The position numbers and the translations under genes are program-made. Of a stretch of 64,000 nucleotides of DNA, positions 53,158-61,414 are shown piece after piece. The notes under the pieces were generated by a model. That model searched no databases. It saw only the letters and a list, made by a program, of their open reading frames with translations, and had not been told where the DNA came from. Positions within the stretch are counted from its first letter, which is position 1, and each line of letters starts with the position of its first letter. The DNA comes from Collinsella sp. (GTDB lineage: Bacteria > Actinomycetota > Coriobacteriia > Coriobacteriales > Coriobacteriaceae): contig DXZQ01000014.1 of the NCBI GenBank assembly GCA_019419585.1, forward strand, positions 6,484-70,483, in the 5' to 3' direction.

Positions 53158-53382
53158 GTTGATTTCCGATCTCAGCCGAACACATTGAGCAAATAGGCCG
53201 TTCCCGCACCTAGCCGAACGCCCCCGCTGCCCCTCCCGGGGCCCGGGGGCGCCGTTTTCCCAGTTGAAGGAACGGTGGAGATGTGTTTCGATGGGTCCGG
53301 TGGCCATGCTCCGCCCGCCGCCCGGCGCCTCTTCCCAGACTCAGCCGAACGGTCGGTTCCGTCTATTCCGTTTTCCCTTAGG

Positions 53383-54453
53383 CTAGGACAGCGGGGCATC
53401 GCCCCTTTCCTCGCGCGCCCGCGCGATGAGCCCCGGCGTCAGGTCGAGCTCGTCGATGGGCACGTCCTCGATGCCGTACGCTTCCAGCAGCGCCTCCGCG
53501 TCGTCGCCGAGCATCGCCCGGAAGGCGCGGGCGGGCGTCGCGAAGCCGAGCGCGCCGCGGGGCTCGGAGTTCACGTGCGACATCGCCAGCGACAGGTCCG
53601 CCGGGGCCAGCCGGTCGAACCTGAGGCCGCGGCCCTTGGGCAGCAGCTTCCTGATCTCGACGTGGTTGCGCTCGCAGGCGCCCTTCTGGTCGCTGCGCCC
53701 GGGGTCGCAGTAGAACAGCCTCGTCTCGCTGGGCCCCTCGCCGATCAGCCCGGCGATCGCGCCCTCGTCGGAGAACTCGGGGCCGTTGTCGGTGAGCACG
53801 GCGCGGAAGACCCTCCCCGTGCCGCCGGCGCCCAGCACGGAGCGCACGCCCCCGAGCGCCGCCGCCACGCTCTCGGCGTCCTTCGCCGCCAGCGGCAGCG
53901 CGAGCTGCAGCCTGCTGGGGCGGTGCAGCAGCGTGAGCAGGCAGGCGCTGTCCTCCCGCGCGCCCTCGACGGTGTCCATCTCCCAGGCGGCGGCGCAAAC
54001 GTCCTCGCCGAGGCCGAGGAACGCGGCATATGACCTGCGGGCCGAGTGCGGCGTCGCCCTCTTCGGGGCCCGGTGCGACCTGGGCCTGTAGCCGACCTTG
54101 CGCCTGAGCTCCATGTTGGTCATGCCGTCGTAGCCCGCCGCGACCCAGCGGTAGATCGTCGAGGGCGACAGGTCCACGGGCCCGCCGTTGCGGGCGGACA
54201 GCTGCTCGGGCGAGAGCCCCCGGCCCAGGCCGTCGCGGATGAGGGCGAGCGCCTCGGCCGCGGCGGGCTCGTCGGCGTGCGACGCCACCTCGGAGCTCAC
54301 CGTCGAGGGCGACCTGCCCAGCTCCCTCGCTATCCGCCTGCACGAGGCCCCGCGCTCCAGCATCCTCTGGAGCGTGTCCCGCTCGTGCCTGGTGAGCCTG
54401 CCGTAGGCCCTCGGGGCCGCCTTCCCGGCCCCCTTCTTCCTCTTTCCGGACAT
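53383..54453 (-). CDS. IS30-family transposase
   Basis: 356 residues from ATG 54453 (GGAGG 5 bases upstream). N-terminal helix-turn-helix LTRHERDTLQRMLERGASCRRIARELGRSPSTVSSEV, core GASCRRIARELGRSPSTVS. DDE catalytic domain: first Asp in WEMDTVEGA, second in VLTDNGPEFSD, Glu in GACERNHVEIRKLLPKG. Intact and probably active. Compared with its neighbours its codons are strongly GC-biased, a sign of foreign origin. Confidence 0.94.
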   Translation of the reverse strand: MSGKRKKGAGKAAPRAYGRLTRHERDTLQRMLERGASCRRIARELGRSPSTVSSEVASHADEPAAAEALALIRDGLGRGLSPEQLSARNGGPVDLSPSTIYRWVAAGYDGMTNMELRRKVGYRPRSHRAPKRATPHSARRSYAAFLGLGEDVCAAAWEMDTVEGAREDSACLLTLLHRPSRLQLALPLAAKDAESVAAALGGVRSVLGAGGTGRVFRAVLTDNGPEFSDEGAIAGLIGEGPSETRLFYCDPGRSDQKGACERNHVEIRKLLPKGRGLRFDRLAPADLSLAMSHVNSEPRGALGFATPARAFRAMLGDDAEALLEAYGIEDVPIDELDLTPGLIARAREERGDAPLS

Positions 54454-54506
54454 GCCGTCCTCCGATCTCCCGGGGCCGGCCGGTCCGGCCCTCAGGGTAT
54501 CGGATT

Positions 54507-54542
54507 CCCACATTCATCCGTACATGTACGGATGAATGTGGG
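54507..54542. repeat. 36-bp perfect palindrome in the IS
   Basis: Arms CCCACATTCATCCGTACA and its complement without loop, centred at 54524/54525. It lies upstream of the transposase, 28 bases inside the right end, and could be a regulatory hairpin or transposase site. Confidence 0.7.
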
Positions 54543-54569
54543 AGGTGTTCGGATGAAGTTGCCAATCAA

Positions 54570-54585
54570 GGCGAGTGTCGCAAAG
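54570..54585. repeat. Right flanking direct repeat of the IS element
   Basis: GGCGAGTGTCGCAAAG, identical to 53142-53157. The two copies lie just outside the terminal inverted repeats. Confidence 0.75.
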
Positions 54586-54611
54586 AGTGCGGGAATTCCC
54601 CGCACTCTTTG
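54581..54611 (+). terminator. Probable tex terminator hairpin, now separated by the IS
   Basis: A perfect 13-bp stem, CAAAGAGTGCGGG with its complement. The right direct repeat overlaps its 5' arm. Without the IS it would start ~30 bases after the tex stop, in the usual terminator place. Confidence 0.6.
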
Positions 54612-54636
54612 CCCCTTCGACAAAGTGGGGTATACT
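54609..54636 (+). promoter_or_regulatory. Promoter of the Abi leader RNA
   Basis: -35 TTGCCC (54609-54614), 16-base spacer, -10 TATACT (54631-54636). It lies outside the IS and points to the Abi gene. Confidence 0.6.
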
Positions 54637-54642
54637 GTCCGC

Positions 54643-54703
54643 AGTGTGAAAAGCCTTCGTGCTTTTAGCGGCTGCGGGTACCTGTACCTACAGCCGCATT
54701 TTT
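54643..54703 (+). ncRNA. Small structured RNA upstream of the Abi gene
   Basis: About 60 nt. Two hairpins: AAAAGC-CTTCGT-GCTTTT, then GCGGCTG/CAGCCGC with inner GGTAC/GTACC, followed by five T (54699-54703), i.e. a terminator. A competing pairing CCGCAG (54639-54644) with CTGCGG (54672-54677) is possible. Small structured RNAs directly upstream of Abi genes of this kind are known in other bacteria; this one is assigned from position and shape only. Confidence 0.6.
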
Positions 54704-54721
54704 CGTTTTGGAGGCTCGACT

Positions 54722-55855
54722 ATGAAGGAGCGCCCGCTCATCCCGGCAGAACAACAGGTCGCCCACCTCGCAGAGCGGGGCGTCCGCTTCGACATAATGA
54801 GCCCCGAGGATGCGGTTGCGTTCCTCCGCGACAAAAACTTCTTTTTCAAGGTCAAGGCGTTTGCGAAGGGCTTCTCAACGTATCGTAGCTCCGCGTCAGA
54901 GGGCTACGGACGCTACGTCAACCTAGACTTCGCCTACCTCGCCGAGCTCACCAGACTCGACCACCACCTCCGCGAGCACATCCTCTCGATGACGCTTGAC
55001 ATCGAGCACTACATGAAGGTCCATCTAAACCGGACGATGATGGACGACGGCGCCGACGGGAAGGAGATCCTCGACCTCCTCTTCGCCCACGAGAGGGTGC
55101 GTAAGGAGAGGATGCTGGAGGAGCGGTTCGATCCAAGCGGGTCAGAAACAGCCGTCGAGAAGATGAAAGCCATCGCCGACCGGCTAGATGGAGTGGGCGG
55201 CAGCGAGCGAGCGACGCTCTTCCTCGAGATGCTCCACATCGCCGAGGACCAGACTTTGGGGATAGACCCGGAGCACCTTGAGCGCAGCGTCTCGTACCTC
55301 GGAGACTCGAACTACACCCGGAACCTCGCGAATAAGTATGGCAGACGCGAGGACATGTACGTCTGGAACTACCTGGAACTCGTCTCCTTCGGGGGAATCA
55401 TCGCGCTTTACAAGTTCTACTTCTACGACCTCAGGAGGGAACGCAGCCAGGAGGCCGAATCCGTCAAGCAGCTCCTGTTCCCCGTGAAGGCCCTGCGCAA
55501 CGCGGCCGCTCATAACGGCAACGTTCTGAACACGATCGGGCAGCGCCTACAGAAGCCCGTCGGCTCCATCGCGACGGCCGCGCGGGAGGAGCTCAGAATC
55601 GACCAGGAGCTCGTCGCCCTTACAAAGCGCTTCCCCGTCATCCACGACTTCACCGCACTCGTACTCTGCTTCGATAGAATCGTCAGCGATGCGGACGCGA
55701 GGTCGGAAAAGGCAGCAGGCCTGCGCACCCTGCGCGAGCGCTTCCTTGAGCACGCCGACTACTTCGAAAAGCAGATCGAGCTTGACCGAGGAATCAGGTT
55801 GCTGGGGGAAGTCATGCGCTCGGGAGCCGATGCCATCTCCTCGAGCTCCCTATAG
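54722..55855 (+). CDS. Abi-family (AbiD/AbiF-like, HEPN) abortive-infection protein
   Basis: 377 residues from ATG 54722 (GGAGG 7 bases upstream). Abi_2-type N-terminus (PLIPAEQQVAHLAERGVRF, DKNFFFKVKAFAKGFSTY) and the HEPN ribonuclease motif RNAAAH in PVKALRNAAAHNGNVLNT (Arg-Asn-x3-His). Members stop phage growth by RNA cleavage, often under control of an adjacent RNA. It lies alone between an IS element and a long inverted repeat, a typical island-like place for a defence gene. Confidence 0.85.
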   Translation: MKERPLIPAEQQVAHLAERGVRFDIMSPEDAVAFLRDKNFFFKVKAFAKGFSTYRSSASEGYGRYVNLDFAYLAELTRLDHHLREHILSMTLDIEHYMKVHLNRTMMDDGADGKEILDLLFAHERVRKERMLEERFDPSGSETAVEKMKAIADRLDGVGGSERATLFLEMLHIAEDQTLGIDPEHLERSVSYLGDSNYTRNLANKYGRREDMYVWNYLELVSFGGIIALYKFYFYDLRRERSQEAESVKQLLFPVKALRNAAAHNGNVLNTIGQRLQKPVGSIATAAREELRIDQELVALTKRFPVIHDFTALVLCFDRIVSDADARSEKAAGLRTLRERFLEHADYFEKQIELDRGIRLLGEVMRSGADAISSSSL

Positions 55856-56060
55856 CTCTTCAGTCCCCTAATAGCCCCTTGCCACTTGGGCCCCGCTCGG
55901 ACAGAGTGGGTTCGAGTAGGTTCGAGCAACTCAGCAGCAATCCGACTACCCGCTGCATGAAAACCGCAGCTCAGACGCATGACATGCCGTCCCATGAAGC
56001 AGCGGGTTCGGGTAAGAGTACGTCCGAGTGGTCAGAGTAGGGCCCGACTTCCCCCTCTTG
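55856..56060. other. Intergenic stretch, no gene seen
   Basis: Contains the inverted pair CCCGCTGC (about 55950) / GCAGCGGG (about 55998) and GGTTCGAG-type repeats near 55910. The latter resembles a tRNA T-loop but no cloverleaf forms. Confidence 0.4.
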
Positions 56061-56241
56061 GCGACGTGCAAAATCGCGAATATTCAGCATCTCTCGATAG
56101 CCCCGCGGTGCCTCAGAGAGCCATAAAAGCAAAAACGGCCCCGTTTTAGCGTCAATTAGAGCCAAAACGGGGGCCGTTCCGTGCTTCAACCAGCTGGTAA
56201 AAGCCTTTACCGTGCTGAATATTCGCGATTTTGCACGTCGC
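56061..56241. repeat. 181-bp element with 29-bp perfect terminal inverted repeats
   Basis: GCGACGTGCAAAATCGCGAA... (56061-56089) is exactly complementary to 56213-56241. Inside is a second stem, CGGCCCCGTTTTAGC against GCCAAAACGGGGGCCG. No reading frame. It ends 18 bases from the transaldolase stop. Confidence 0.8.
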
Positions 56242-56259
56242 CGCAGGGGGTACCCTTGC

Positions 56260-56964
56260 TTACGGCAGGATATGGAAGCCCAGAGCGGCGATATCCTTGG
56301 CAAATCCGCGCACGGTATCGAGCGAGACCTCGTACGGGTCACGTCCGATGTTCTTGCGCTTGGCCAGGATACTGTTGGGCACCGTGATGATCTGACAGCC
56401 GCAGGCCTGCGCCTGGTAAATGTTGATGAGCTCGCGCGTGGACGCCCACAGGACCTCGCAGTTTGGCTTGGCGGCGGCCTTCTTGACCGACTCCGTCATA
56501 AACGGAATGGGATCGACGCCGGTGTCGGCGATACGGCCGGCAAAGAGCGAGATGATGGACGGCGTCTCGGCGTCAACGGCCTCGACCATCTCGTCGACCT
56601 GCGCGGGCGTGAAGATGGTGGTGACGTTGACCTTAATGCCGTCGGCGGAAAGCTTGCGCACCAGCTCGGCGGTGGACTCGCCCTTAGTGGTCACGCACGG
56701 AATCTTGACGTAGACGTTCTCGGCCCAGGTAGCGATCTCGCGTGCCTCGACCTCCATGGTCTCTACGTCGTCGGCAAAAACCTCAAACGAAACGGACACA
56801 TCGGTGATGTGGGCCAGGACCTCCTTGGCAAATGCGCGGTAATCCGTCACGCCGCCCTTCTTCATAAGGGACGGGTTGGTTGTGAAGCCCTGAACGTTGC
56901 CGTTCTCGTACATGTCGAGCATGCCCTCGAGGTTTGCACCGTCAGCGAACACCTTGATTGCCAT
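56260..56964 (-). CDS. Transaldolase-family protein (fructose-6-phosphate aldolase-like)
   Basis: 234 residues from ATG 56964 (AAAGGA upstream). TIM-barrel aldolase: TTNPSLMKKGG near the N-terminus, Schiff-base Lys in ENVYVKIPCV, and INVTTIFTP-like VNVTTIFTPAQ. Size fits the short transaldolase/FSA group. Transfers a dihydroxyacetone unit between sugar phosphates or forms fructose 6-phosphate; which cannot be decided by eye. Confidence 0.92.
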   Translation of the reverse strand: MAIKVFADGANLEGMLDMYENGNVQGFTTNPSLMKKGGVTDYRAFAKEVLAHITDVSVSFEVFADDVETMEVEAREIATWAENVYVKIPCVTTKGESTAELVRKLSADGIKVNVTTIFTPAQVDEMVEAVDAETPSIISLFAGRIADTGVDPIPFMTESVKKAAAKPNCEVLWASTRELINIYQAQACGCQIITVPNSILAKRKNIGRDPYEVSLDTVRGFAKDIAALGFHILP

Positions 56965-57174
56965 CTGCCTGATTCCTTTCGCTTGCACATGGGCGTTAAA
57001 CTGCTAAACACTTTACCTACGTTTATCAAGGCGTGAGCTGCGGTTTTTATCTTCTCGGCGAACGGCATAAACGCTTTAGCGTTTTTGAGCACACCCTCCA
57101 GCGGCAAAACGATTTTGCAGGGCGAGCCGATTTGAGCCGCCCGCCGCGGGTGAACGGTAATTGGACGGTTCCCG

Positions 57175-57435
57175 CTAGATCAACCCAAAGTGGCGCATGG
57201 CGGTGACGGTACCGTCGTGTGCGACGTCGTCGGTCACGTAGTTGGCGACCGCCTTGACCTCGGGCATGGCGTTGCCCATGGCAACAGCCGTCTCGACGGC
57301 GGCGAGCATGCCCAGGTCGTTGCCCGAATCGCCGAAGCCAAAAGTGCGCGCATTTCCCTCGCGGCCCAGATACGCCAGCGCTCGCGCCACGCCCACGCCC
57401 TTGTCGATGCCCTTGGGGCTCAGCTCGCGGTTTGC
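57175..57435 (-). pseudogene. 3' remnant of a Cof-like HAD phosphatase gene
   Basis: About 85 codons encode the C-terminal HAD-IIB segment: SPKGIDKGVGVARALAYLG, then the motif IV-containing GFGDSGNDLGMLAAVETAVAMGNA and DDVAHDGTVTAMRHFGLI. The N-terminal DxD nucleophile half is absent; upstream frame to 57552 is unrelated and includes a terminator hairpin. A deletion or the arrival of the neighbouring sugar locus removed the 5' part. Confidence 0.85.
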
Positions 57436-57528
57436 TTGCTGGGCTCGCTTGGAAGCTCGGCGGTAAACGCGTCTCCCAGTCAATCCGGCACCGCCGAGGC
57501 AAACCCCACACGCGCCCGCCAACGCAAA

Positions 57529-57563
57529 GGTCCGGCGGGACGCACCTAGCATCCCGCCGGACC
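57529..57563 (-). terminator. Hairpin after the esterase gene
   Basis: A perfect 12-bp stem (57529-57540 with 57552-57563) and an 11-base loop, 33 bases after the esterase stop; a CTTTGC tail follows on the minus strand. Confidence 0.65.
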
Positions 57564-57596
57564 GTCACTCGTCCAGGAGGCCACCGCGACGAACCT

Positions 57597-58676
57597 CTAG
57601 ATCTTCGCAAGCTCCTCGGAGATGACGCGGCAGACGTCCTCAGCCTGAGGCATCACGCCGTACATCTCGAAGAAGCCGTGGTCGCAGCCGCGATAGCGAA
57701 TCGCGGTGACATCAACGCCCGCATCCTGCAGCCTCTTCGCGAACAGCTCATCCTGATAGCGCAGGTAGTCATACTCGGAAGAGATGATGACCGTGCGGGG
57801 GAACGCGCTCACGTCCTCCGCGAACAGGGCAGACACCCTCGGGTCGAGCATCTCCTCCGCATTGCCGTTGGTGTACATCAGCGGCAGGTCATCATTGGCA
57901 TTGCGAATGCGATCCACCCTGCTCAAAGCCTCGATCCTCTGGTCGTTCACAATCTCATAGAGGTCATAGGACCATTCCTCCGGAACGGGGCCGCCGTCGA
58001 CGAGCGGATACAGCTCGGCCACGAGCTTGATCCTGTCCACATGGGACCCGTCGAGGACGACGGCGTTGGTCAGGCTTCCGCCCGCGGAGTCGCCAGCCAC
58101 GGCGATCCGCGTCGCGTCAACACCCAGCTCATCCGCATGCTCGACAAGCCAGCCGAGCGTCTTCACGCAGTCCTCGACGCCACCGGGAAACATCGTTTCG
58201 GGAGACAGGCGGTACTCGGGGTAGACCGCAACACAGCCCGTTCGCTCCGCGATGTCGCGCAGGCAGTTCTCGTACTGGCCGATGTTGCCAACCATAAAGC
58301 CGCCGCCATGGATGAACACGAGCGCGGCAGAACCGCTCTCGTGGCTCTCGGGCGTGAAGACGTGCAGGGGAATGCCCCTGTCGCCAAAATTCATGACGAC
58401 GGTCTTCTTGGCAACGCCCACGCCCCTCACGACATGGGTCTCCTTGTTGGGAGCGGAACGCCACGCGATCACGTCCACCGGCCCCGCCGGCGCCGGACCG
58501 GCGGCGAGCTTCGCATGGGCGCGCGCATAGACGCGCGGATCGAGCACGTGCTCGCGCTCATCTCCCGGCACGGGCTTCAGTAGGAGCTTCAGCCCGTTGG
58601 GCTCGATGACCTCCCTAGCTCCACGCTCAAGCACTTCAAGCTCGGAAGTGGGGTACTTCCTCTCCTCGGTGCCCAT
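57597..58676 (-). CDS. Alpha/beta-hydrolase, hormone-sensitive-lipase-type esterase
   Basis: 359 residues. HGGG oxyanion motif in VFIHGGGFMVGN, nucleophile elbow GDSAGG, Asp in SSEYDYLRY and His in CDHGFFEMYG make a complete triad. The N-terminal ~100 residues form a cap. It is the last gene of a minus-strand unit with the aldo-keto reductase (2-base gap) and PTS genes, and might remove acyl groups from the imported carbohydrate; this is inference. Confidence 0.9.
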   Translation of the reverse strand: MGTEERKYPTSELEVLERGAREVIEPNGLKLLLKPVPGDEREHVLDPRVYARAHAKLAAGPAPAGPVDVIAWRSAPNKETHVVRGVGVAKKTVVMNFGDRGIPLHVFTPESHESGSAALVFIHGGGFMVGNIGQYENCLRDIAERTGCVAVYPEYRLSPETMFPGGVEDCVKTLGWLVEHADELGVDATRIAVAGDSAGGSLTNAVVLDGSHVDRIKLVAELYPLVDGGPVPEEWSYDLYEIVNDQRIEALSRVDRIRNANDDLPLMYTNGNAEEMLDPRVSALFAEDVSAFPRTVIISSEYDYLRYQDELFAKRLQDAGVDVTAIRYRGCDHGFFEMYGVMPQAEDVCRVISEELAKI

Positions 58677-58678
58677 GG

Positions 58679-59623
58679 CTAGCCGATCTTCAGCTCGTCA
58701 AGCTTGGCGTCAAGCTTGGCCATCTCATCGGCGGAAAGCTCCCACTCGAACGTCTCGCAGTTCTGAATCGCATGGGCGTCCGTGCGCACGCCAACGAGCG
58801 CGGTGCCCACGTACTCCTTCTGGGTGCTCCAGTTCACGGCGACCTGTGCCACGGGCTTGTCATGAGCCCCGGCGATCTCGTCCATGACCTTGAGCAGCTC
58901 CTGGACGCGCGAGAACTTGGGCTCCTGGAAGTAGTCGTAGAAGCCGCCGCGAACATCACCCTCCTCGAACTTCGGCAGCTCGCGGAACTTGCCCGACAGG
59001 ATGCCCGCACCAAGGGAGCCATAGGTGAAGGAGTCGATGCCACGCTCGTAGCCCCACTTGATGAGGTCCTCGGAGGAGCGGTCAACCATAGAGTAGGGCG
59101 GCTGCTGGACGTCGATCTGAGCGACCTTCTCGCACTCCTCGATCATCTCAGTCGTGAAGTTGGAGACGCCGATGTGGCGAATCTTGCCTTGCTCCTTGAG
59201 GAGCTGGAGGGCGCACATCGTCTCGGAGAACGGGGTCTTGGCGTCGGGCCAGTGCACGAAGTAGAAGTCGATGTAGTCGGTGCGGAGGTTGCGCAGCGAG
59301 CTCTCGACCTCCCTCATGATGTTCTTGAACGAAGAGTCGCGGTCATAGCCGGCGGCGCTGGTGATTAGGCCAACCTTGGTCGAGAGCAGGTAGCTCTCTC
59401 TGTCGACGCCCCTGAGCGCGTTGCCGACGACCTTCTCGGACGTGCCGTTGCCATAGCACGGCGCGGTGTCGATGAGGTTGACGCCGTGATCGAGCATGGT
59501 GCGGATGGCGGACATGCTGGCGTCGTCATCGTTCTCACCAAAGGAGTCGCCGCCGACCGCCCAGGTGCCCACCGCAAGCTGGGAGACGTCGACGTCAGAG
59601 TTCTTGAGGTGCGTGTAGCGCAT
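58679..59623 (-). CDS. Aldo/keto reductase
   Basis: 314 residues from ATG 59623 (AAGGGG 7 bases upstream). The catalytic tetrad is visible: Asp and Tyr in NLIDTAPCYGNGTSEKVVG, Lys in LLSTKVGL, His in YFVHWPDAK. TIM-barrel NAD(P)H oxidoreductase, probably acting on a sugar. Two bases before the esterase start codon and 99 bases after the PTS IID gene, so likely part of one operon. Confidence 0.93.
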   Translation of the reverse strand: MRYTHLKNSDVDVSQLAVGTWAVGGDSFGENDDDASMSAIRTMLDHGVNLIDTAPCYGNGTSEKVVGNALRGVDRESYLLSTKVGLITSAAGYDRDSSFKNIMREVESSLRNLRTDYIDFYFVHWPDAKTPFSETMCALQLLKEQGKIRHIGVSNFTTEMIEECEKVAQIDVQQPPYSMVDRSSEDLIKWGYERGIDSFTYGSLGAGILSGKFRELPKFEEGDVRGGFYDYFQEPKFSRVQELLKVMDEIAGAHDKPVAQVAVNWSTQKEYVGTALVGVRTDAHAIQNCETFEWELSADEMAKLDAKLDELKIG

Positions 59624-59722
59624 ATTGTTTCCCCTTCTAATAGGACGGCACACGTCGAAAGCGCTCGAACGCGTGCCGCCGGGAATTACCTTGAACAAGC
59701 TTCGGATATCCCTGAAGCCGCC

Positions 59723-60559
59723 TTACACGATGCCCACGAGGCCGAGGACGAGCGCGAGAACCATGACGCCAACCAGGATGATGTTGACGTTGACGTTCTT
59801 CTTGCGCAGGAGCCACAGGACGACGAGCGTGAGGACCAGGGGCACGAGGCCCTTGAAGATGGAATCGAGGTAGGTCTGGATCATGACCGGGTCAGAATCC
59901 TGAACCGGGATGGACAGGATCGTGTTGAACTTGACGTTCGCCGCGGTCATGGCGCCGATCATCACGAGGCCGATCGTGGAGGTGGCCTTGGTGATGAGCT
60001 TCATGAGGCCGCCCTCGTACATCTCGGAGATGAAGTTGGTGCCCATGTTGAAGCCGAGGTAGGTCAAGAAGTAACGGCAGAGGATCGACGGGATGTTGTA
60101 GATCAGCAGGAACATGATGGCGCCGAGGGGCGAGCCGCTCATGGCGAGGTTGATGCCAATGCCGGCGGCGATGACACGCAGGACGCCCCAGAAGATTGCG
60201 TCGCCGATACCGGACATCGGGCCCATGAGGGAGACCTTGATACCGTCGATGGACTCGGTATCGAAGTCATCGTGCTCGGAGTTCTCCCTCTCCATGGAGG
60301 CGACGAGGCCCATGGCGAACGTGCCGACGTTCTGGGTGATGTTGTACCAGGTCGTGTGACGCTTCATGGCGTCGGCGCGAGCCTCGGGGTCATCGGCGTA
60401 GTAGCGGTTAAGAGCGGGCTGGATGGAGTACAGCCAACCATCGGCACCAGCCTTGACGGAACCGCCGGCGCCGGAAGCGAACACGGTGAAGGAGCGCAGG
60501 AAAATGCGGTTGAGCATCTTCTTGTCTTCAGGGCTCACATTCTTGATCAGGTTGCTCAT
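59723..60559 (-). CDS. PTS mannose-family transporter subunit IID
   Basis: 278 residues. Membrane subunit of a Man-type PTS. Conserved GPMSGIGDAIFWG (residues ~112-124) and a long N-terminal cytoplasmic region with NRIFLRSFTVFASG. Overlaps IIC by 4 bases (ATGA). A complete IIA-IIB-IIC-IID set is encoded here. Confidence 0.94.
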   Translation of the reverse strand: MSNLIKNVSPEDKKMLNRIFLRSFTVFASGAGGSVKAGADGWLYSIQPALNRYYADDPEARADAMKRHTTWYNITQNVGTFAMGLVASMERENSEHDDFDTESIDGIKVSLMGPMSGIGDAIFWGVLRVIAAGIGINLAMSGSPLGAIMFLLIYNIPSILCRYFLTYLGFNMGTNFISEMYEGGLMKLITKATSTIGLVMIGAMTAANVKFNTILSIPVQDSDPVMIQTYLDSIFKGLVPLVLTLVVLWLLRKKNVNVNIILVGVMVLALVLGLVGIV

Positions 60560-61368
60560 GCGAAGAAATCCTCCTCGTCGCTGGTTGCAGAGTCGCCGGA
60601 AACGGCCTGGGTGGCCACGCCCTTCTTGGTGAGGTCGAAGATCTCCTTGTCGCGGAGGCCGGAGGCGATCGCGATGATGACGCCAAGAACCGCGATGGCG
60701 ATCATCGGGAGGCCGAGGTACTGGTAGAGCGTAAAGCCCAAGAAGAAGTAGATGCTGAGCTCGGTGCTCCAGAGCATCTGGAGCAGGAGCGCCATACCAA
60801 CGGCGGGCAGGAGGACACCCACGGCGTTGAGGCCGTTCATGACATTGGCCGGAATCTGGTTGACAATGGCGGCAACGGGCTCGGCGCCAAGGTAAACGCC
60901 GAGGAAGGCGATGAGTGCAAAGGCGGCGTACTTAACAAACCACAGAACGTAGTGCTGGAAAGCAAGGCCCTTCTCGTTACCCTCGGCGGCCATCTTGTCG
61001 AGGGTGCCAGCGAAGAACGCAAGGAACACGTTGTTCATGAAGATCGAGAGGAACGCGGTGACGACGCCCACGGGAACAGCCAGCGTGATGGCGGCACCCT
61101 GATCGATGCCGGCGCCAACGGTGAAGGCGACGGCGAGGGCGGTCGCGGTAACGGGCTCGGCGGAGATAGCGCCACCGATGTTCACCGCGCCCATGAAGAT
61201 CGCCTCAAGAGAGGCACCGATGATAACACCGGTCTTGACGTCGCCCATCAGGAGGCCTGCAACAAGGCCAACAACAAGAGGACGCTCGATCATGCACTGA
61301 CCGAGAAGCCAGTTACCACCGTAGCAAATCAGCACGGTCAACCAGGCCATTAATGCCAACCCAATCAT
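60556..61368 (-). CDS. PTS mannose-family transporter subunit IIC
   Basis: 270 residues with ~7 helices. ERPLVVGLVAGLLMGDVKTGVIIGASLEAIFMG, core RPLVVGLVAGLLMGD, is the IIC signature, and a second ISAEPVTATALAVAFTVGAG follows. Forms the sugar channel with IID. C-terminal tail acidic (TSDEEDFFA). Confidence 0.94.
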   Translation of the reverse strand: MIGLALMAWLTVLICYGGNWLLGQCMIERPLVVGLVAGLLMGDVKTGVIIGASLEAIFMGAVNIGGAISAEPVTATALAVAFTVGAGIDQGAAITLAVPVGVVTAFLSIFMNNVFLAFFAGTLDKMAAEGNEKGLAFQHYVLWFVKYAAFALIAFLGVYLGAEPVAAIVNQIPANVMNGLNAVGVLLPAVGMALLLQMLWSTELSIYFFLGFTLYQYLGLPMIAIAVLGVIIAIASGLRDKEIFDLTKKGVATQAVSGDSATSDEEDFFA

Positions 61369-61414
61369 TTGACTTCCTTTCTTTCATTTCATTTGGCCGC
61401 CTGGCCAAATCCCC

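Larger units (their letters stand above)
53158..54569 (-). mobile_element. IS30-family insertion sequence
   Basis: About 1.41 kb. Its ends form a 25-base imperfect inverted repeat (left from 53159, TTGATTTCCG...CCGAACAC; right, read inwards from 54569, TTGATTGGCA...CCGAACAC; 19 of 25 match). It carries one transposase and a perfect palindrome near its right end, and is far richer in GC than neighbouring DNA. Confidence 0.85.

Noticed and set aside
53378..54565. 395-codon frame on the minus strand in another phase of the IS
   Set aside because: The phase at 53383-54453 has the DDE and helix-turn-helix motifs; this one is an Arg/Gly-rich by-product of extreme GC content.
55895..55990. Possible tRNA (GGTTCGAG motifs)
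   Set aside because: No acceptor or anticodon stem can be paired with the T-loop-like sequence.
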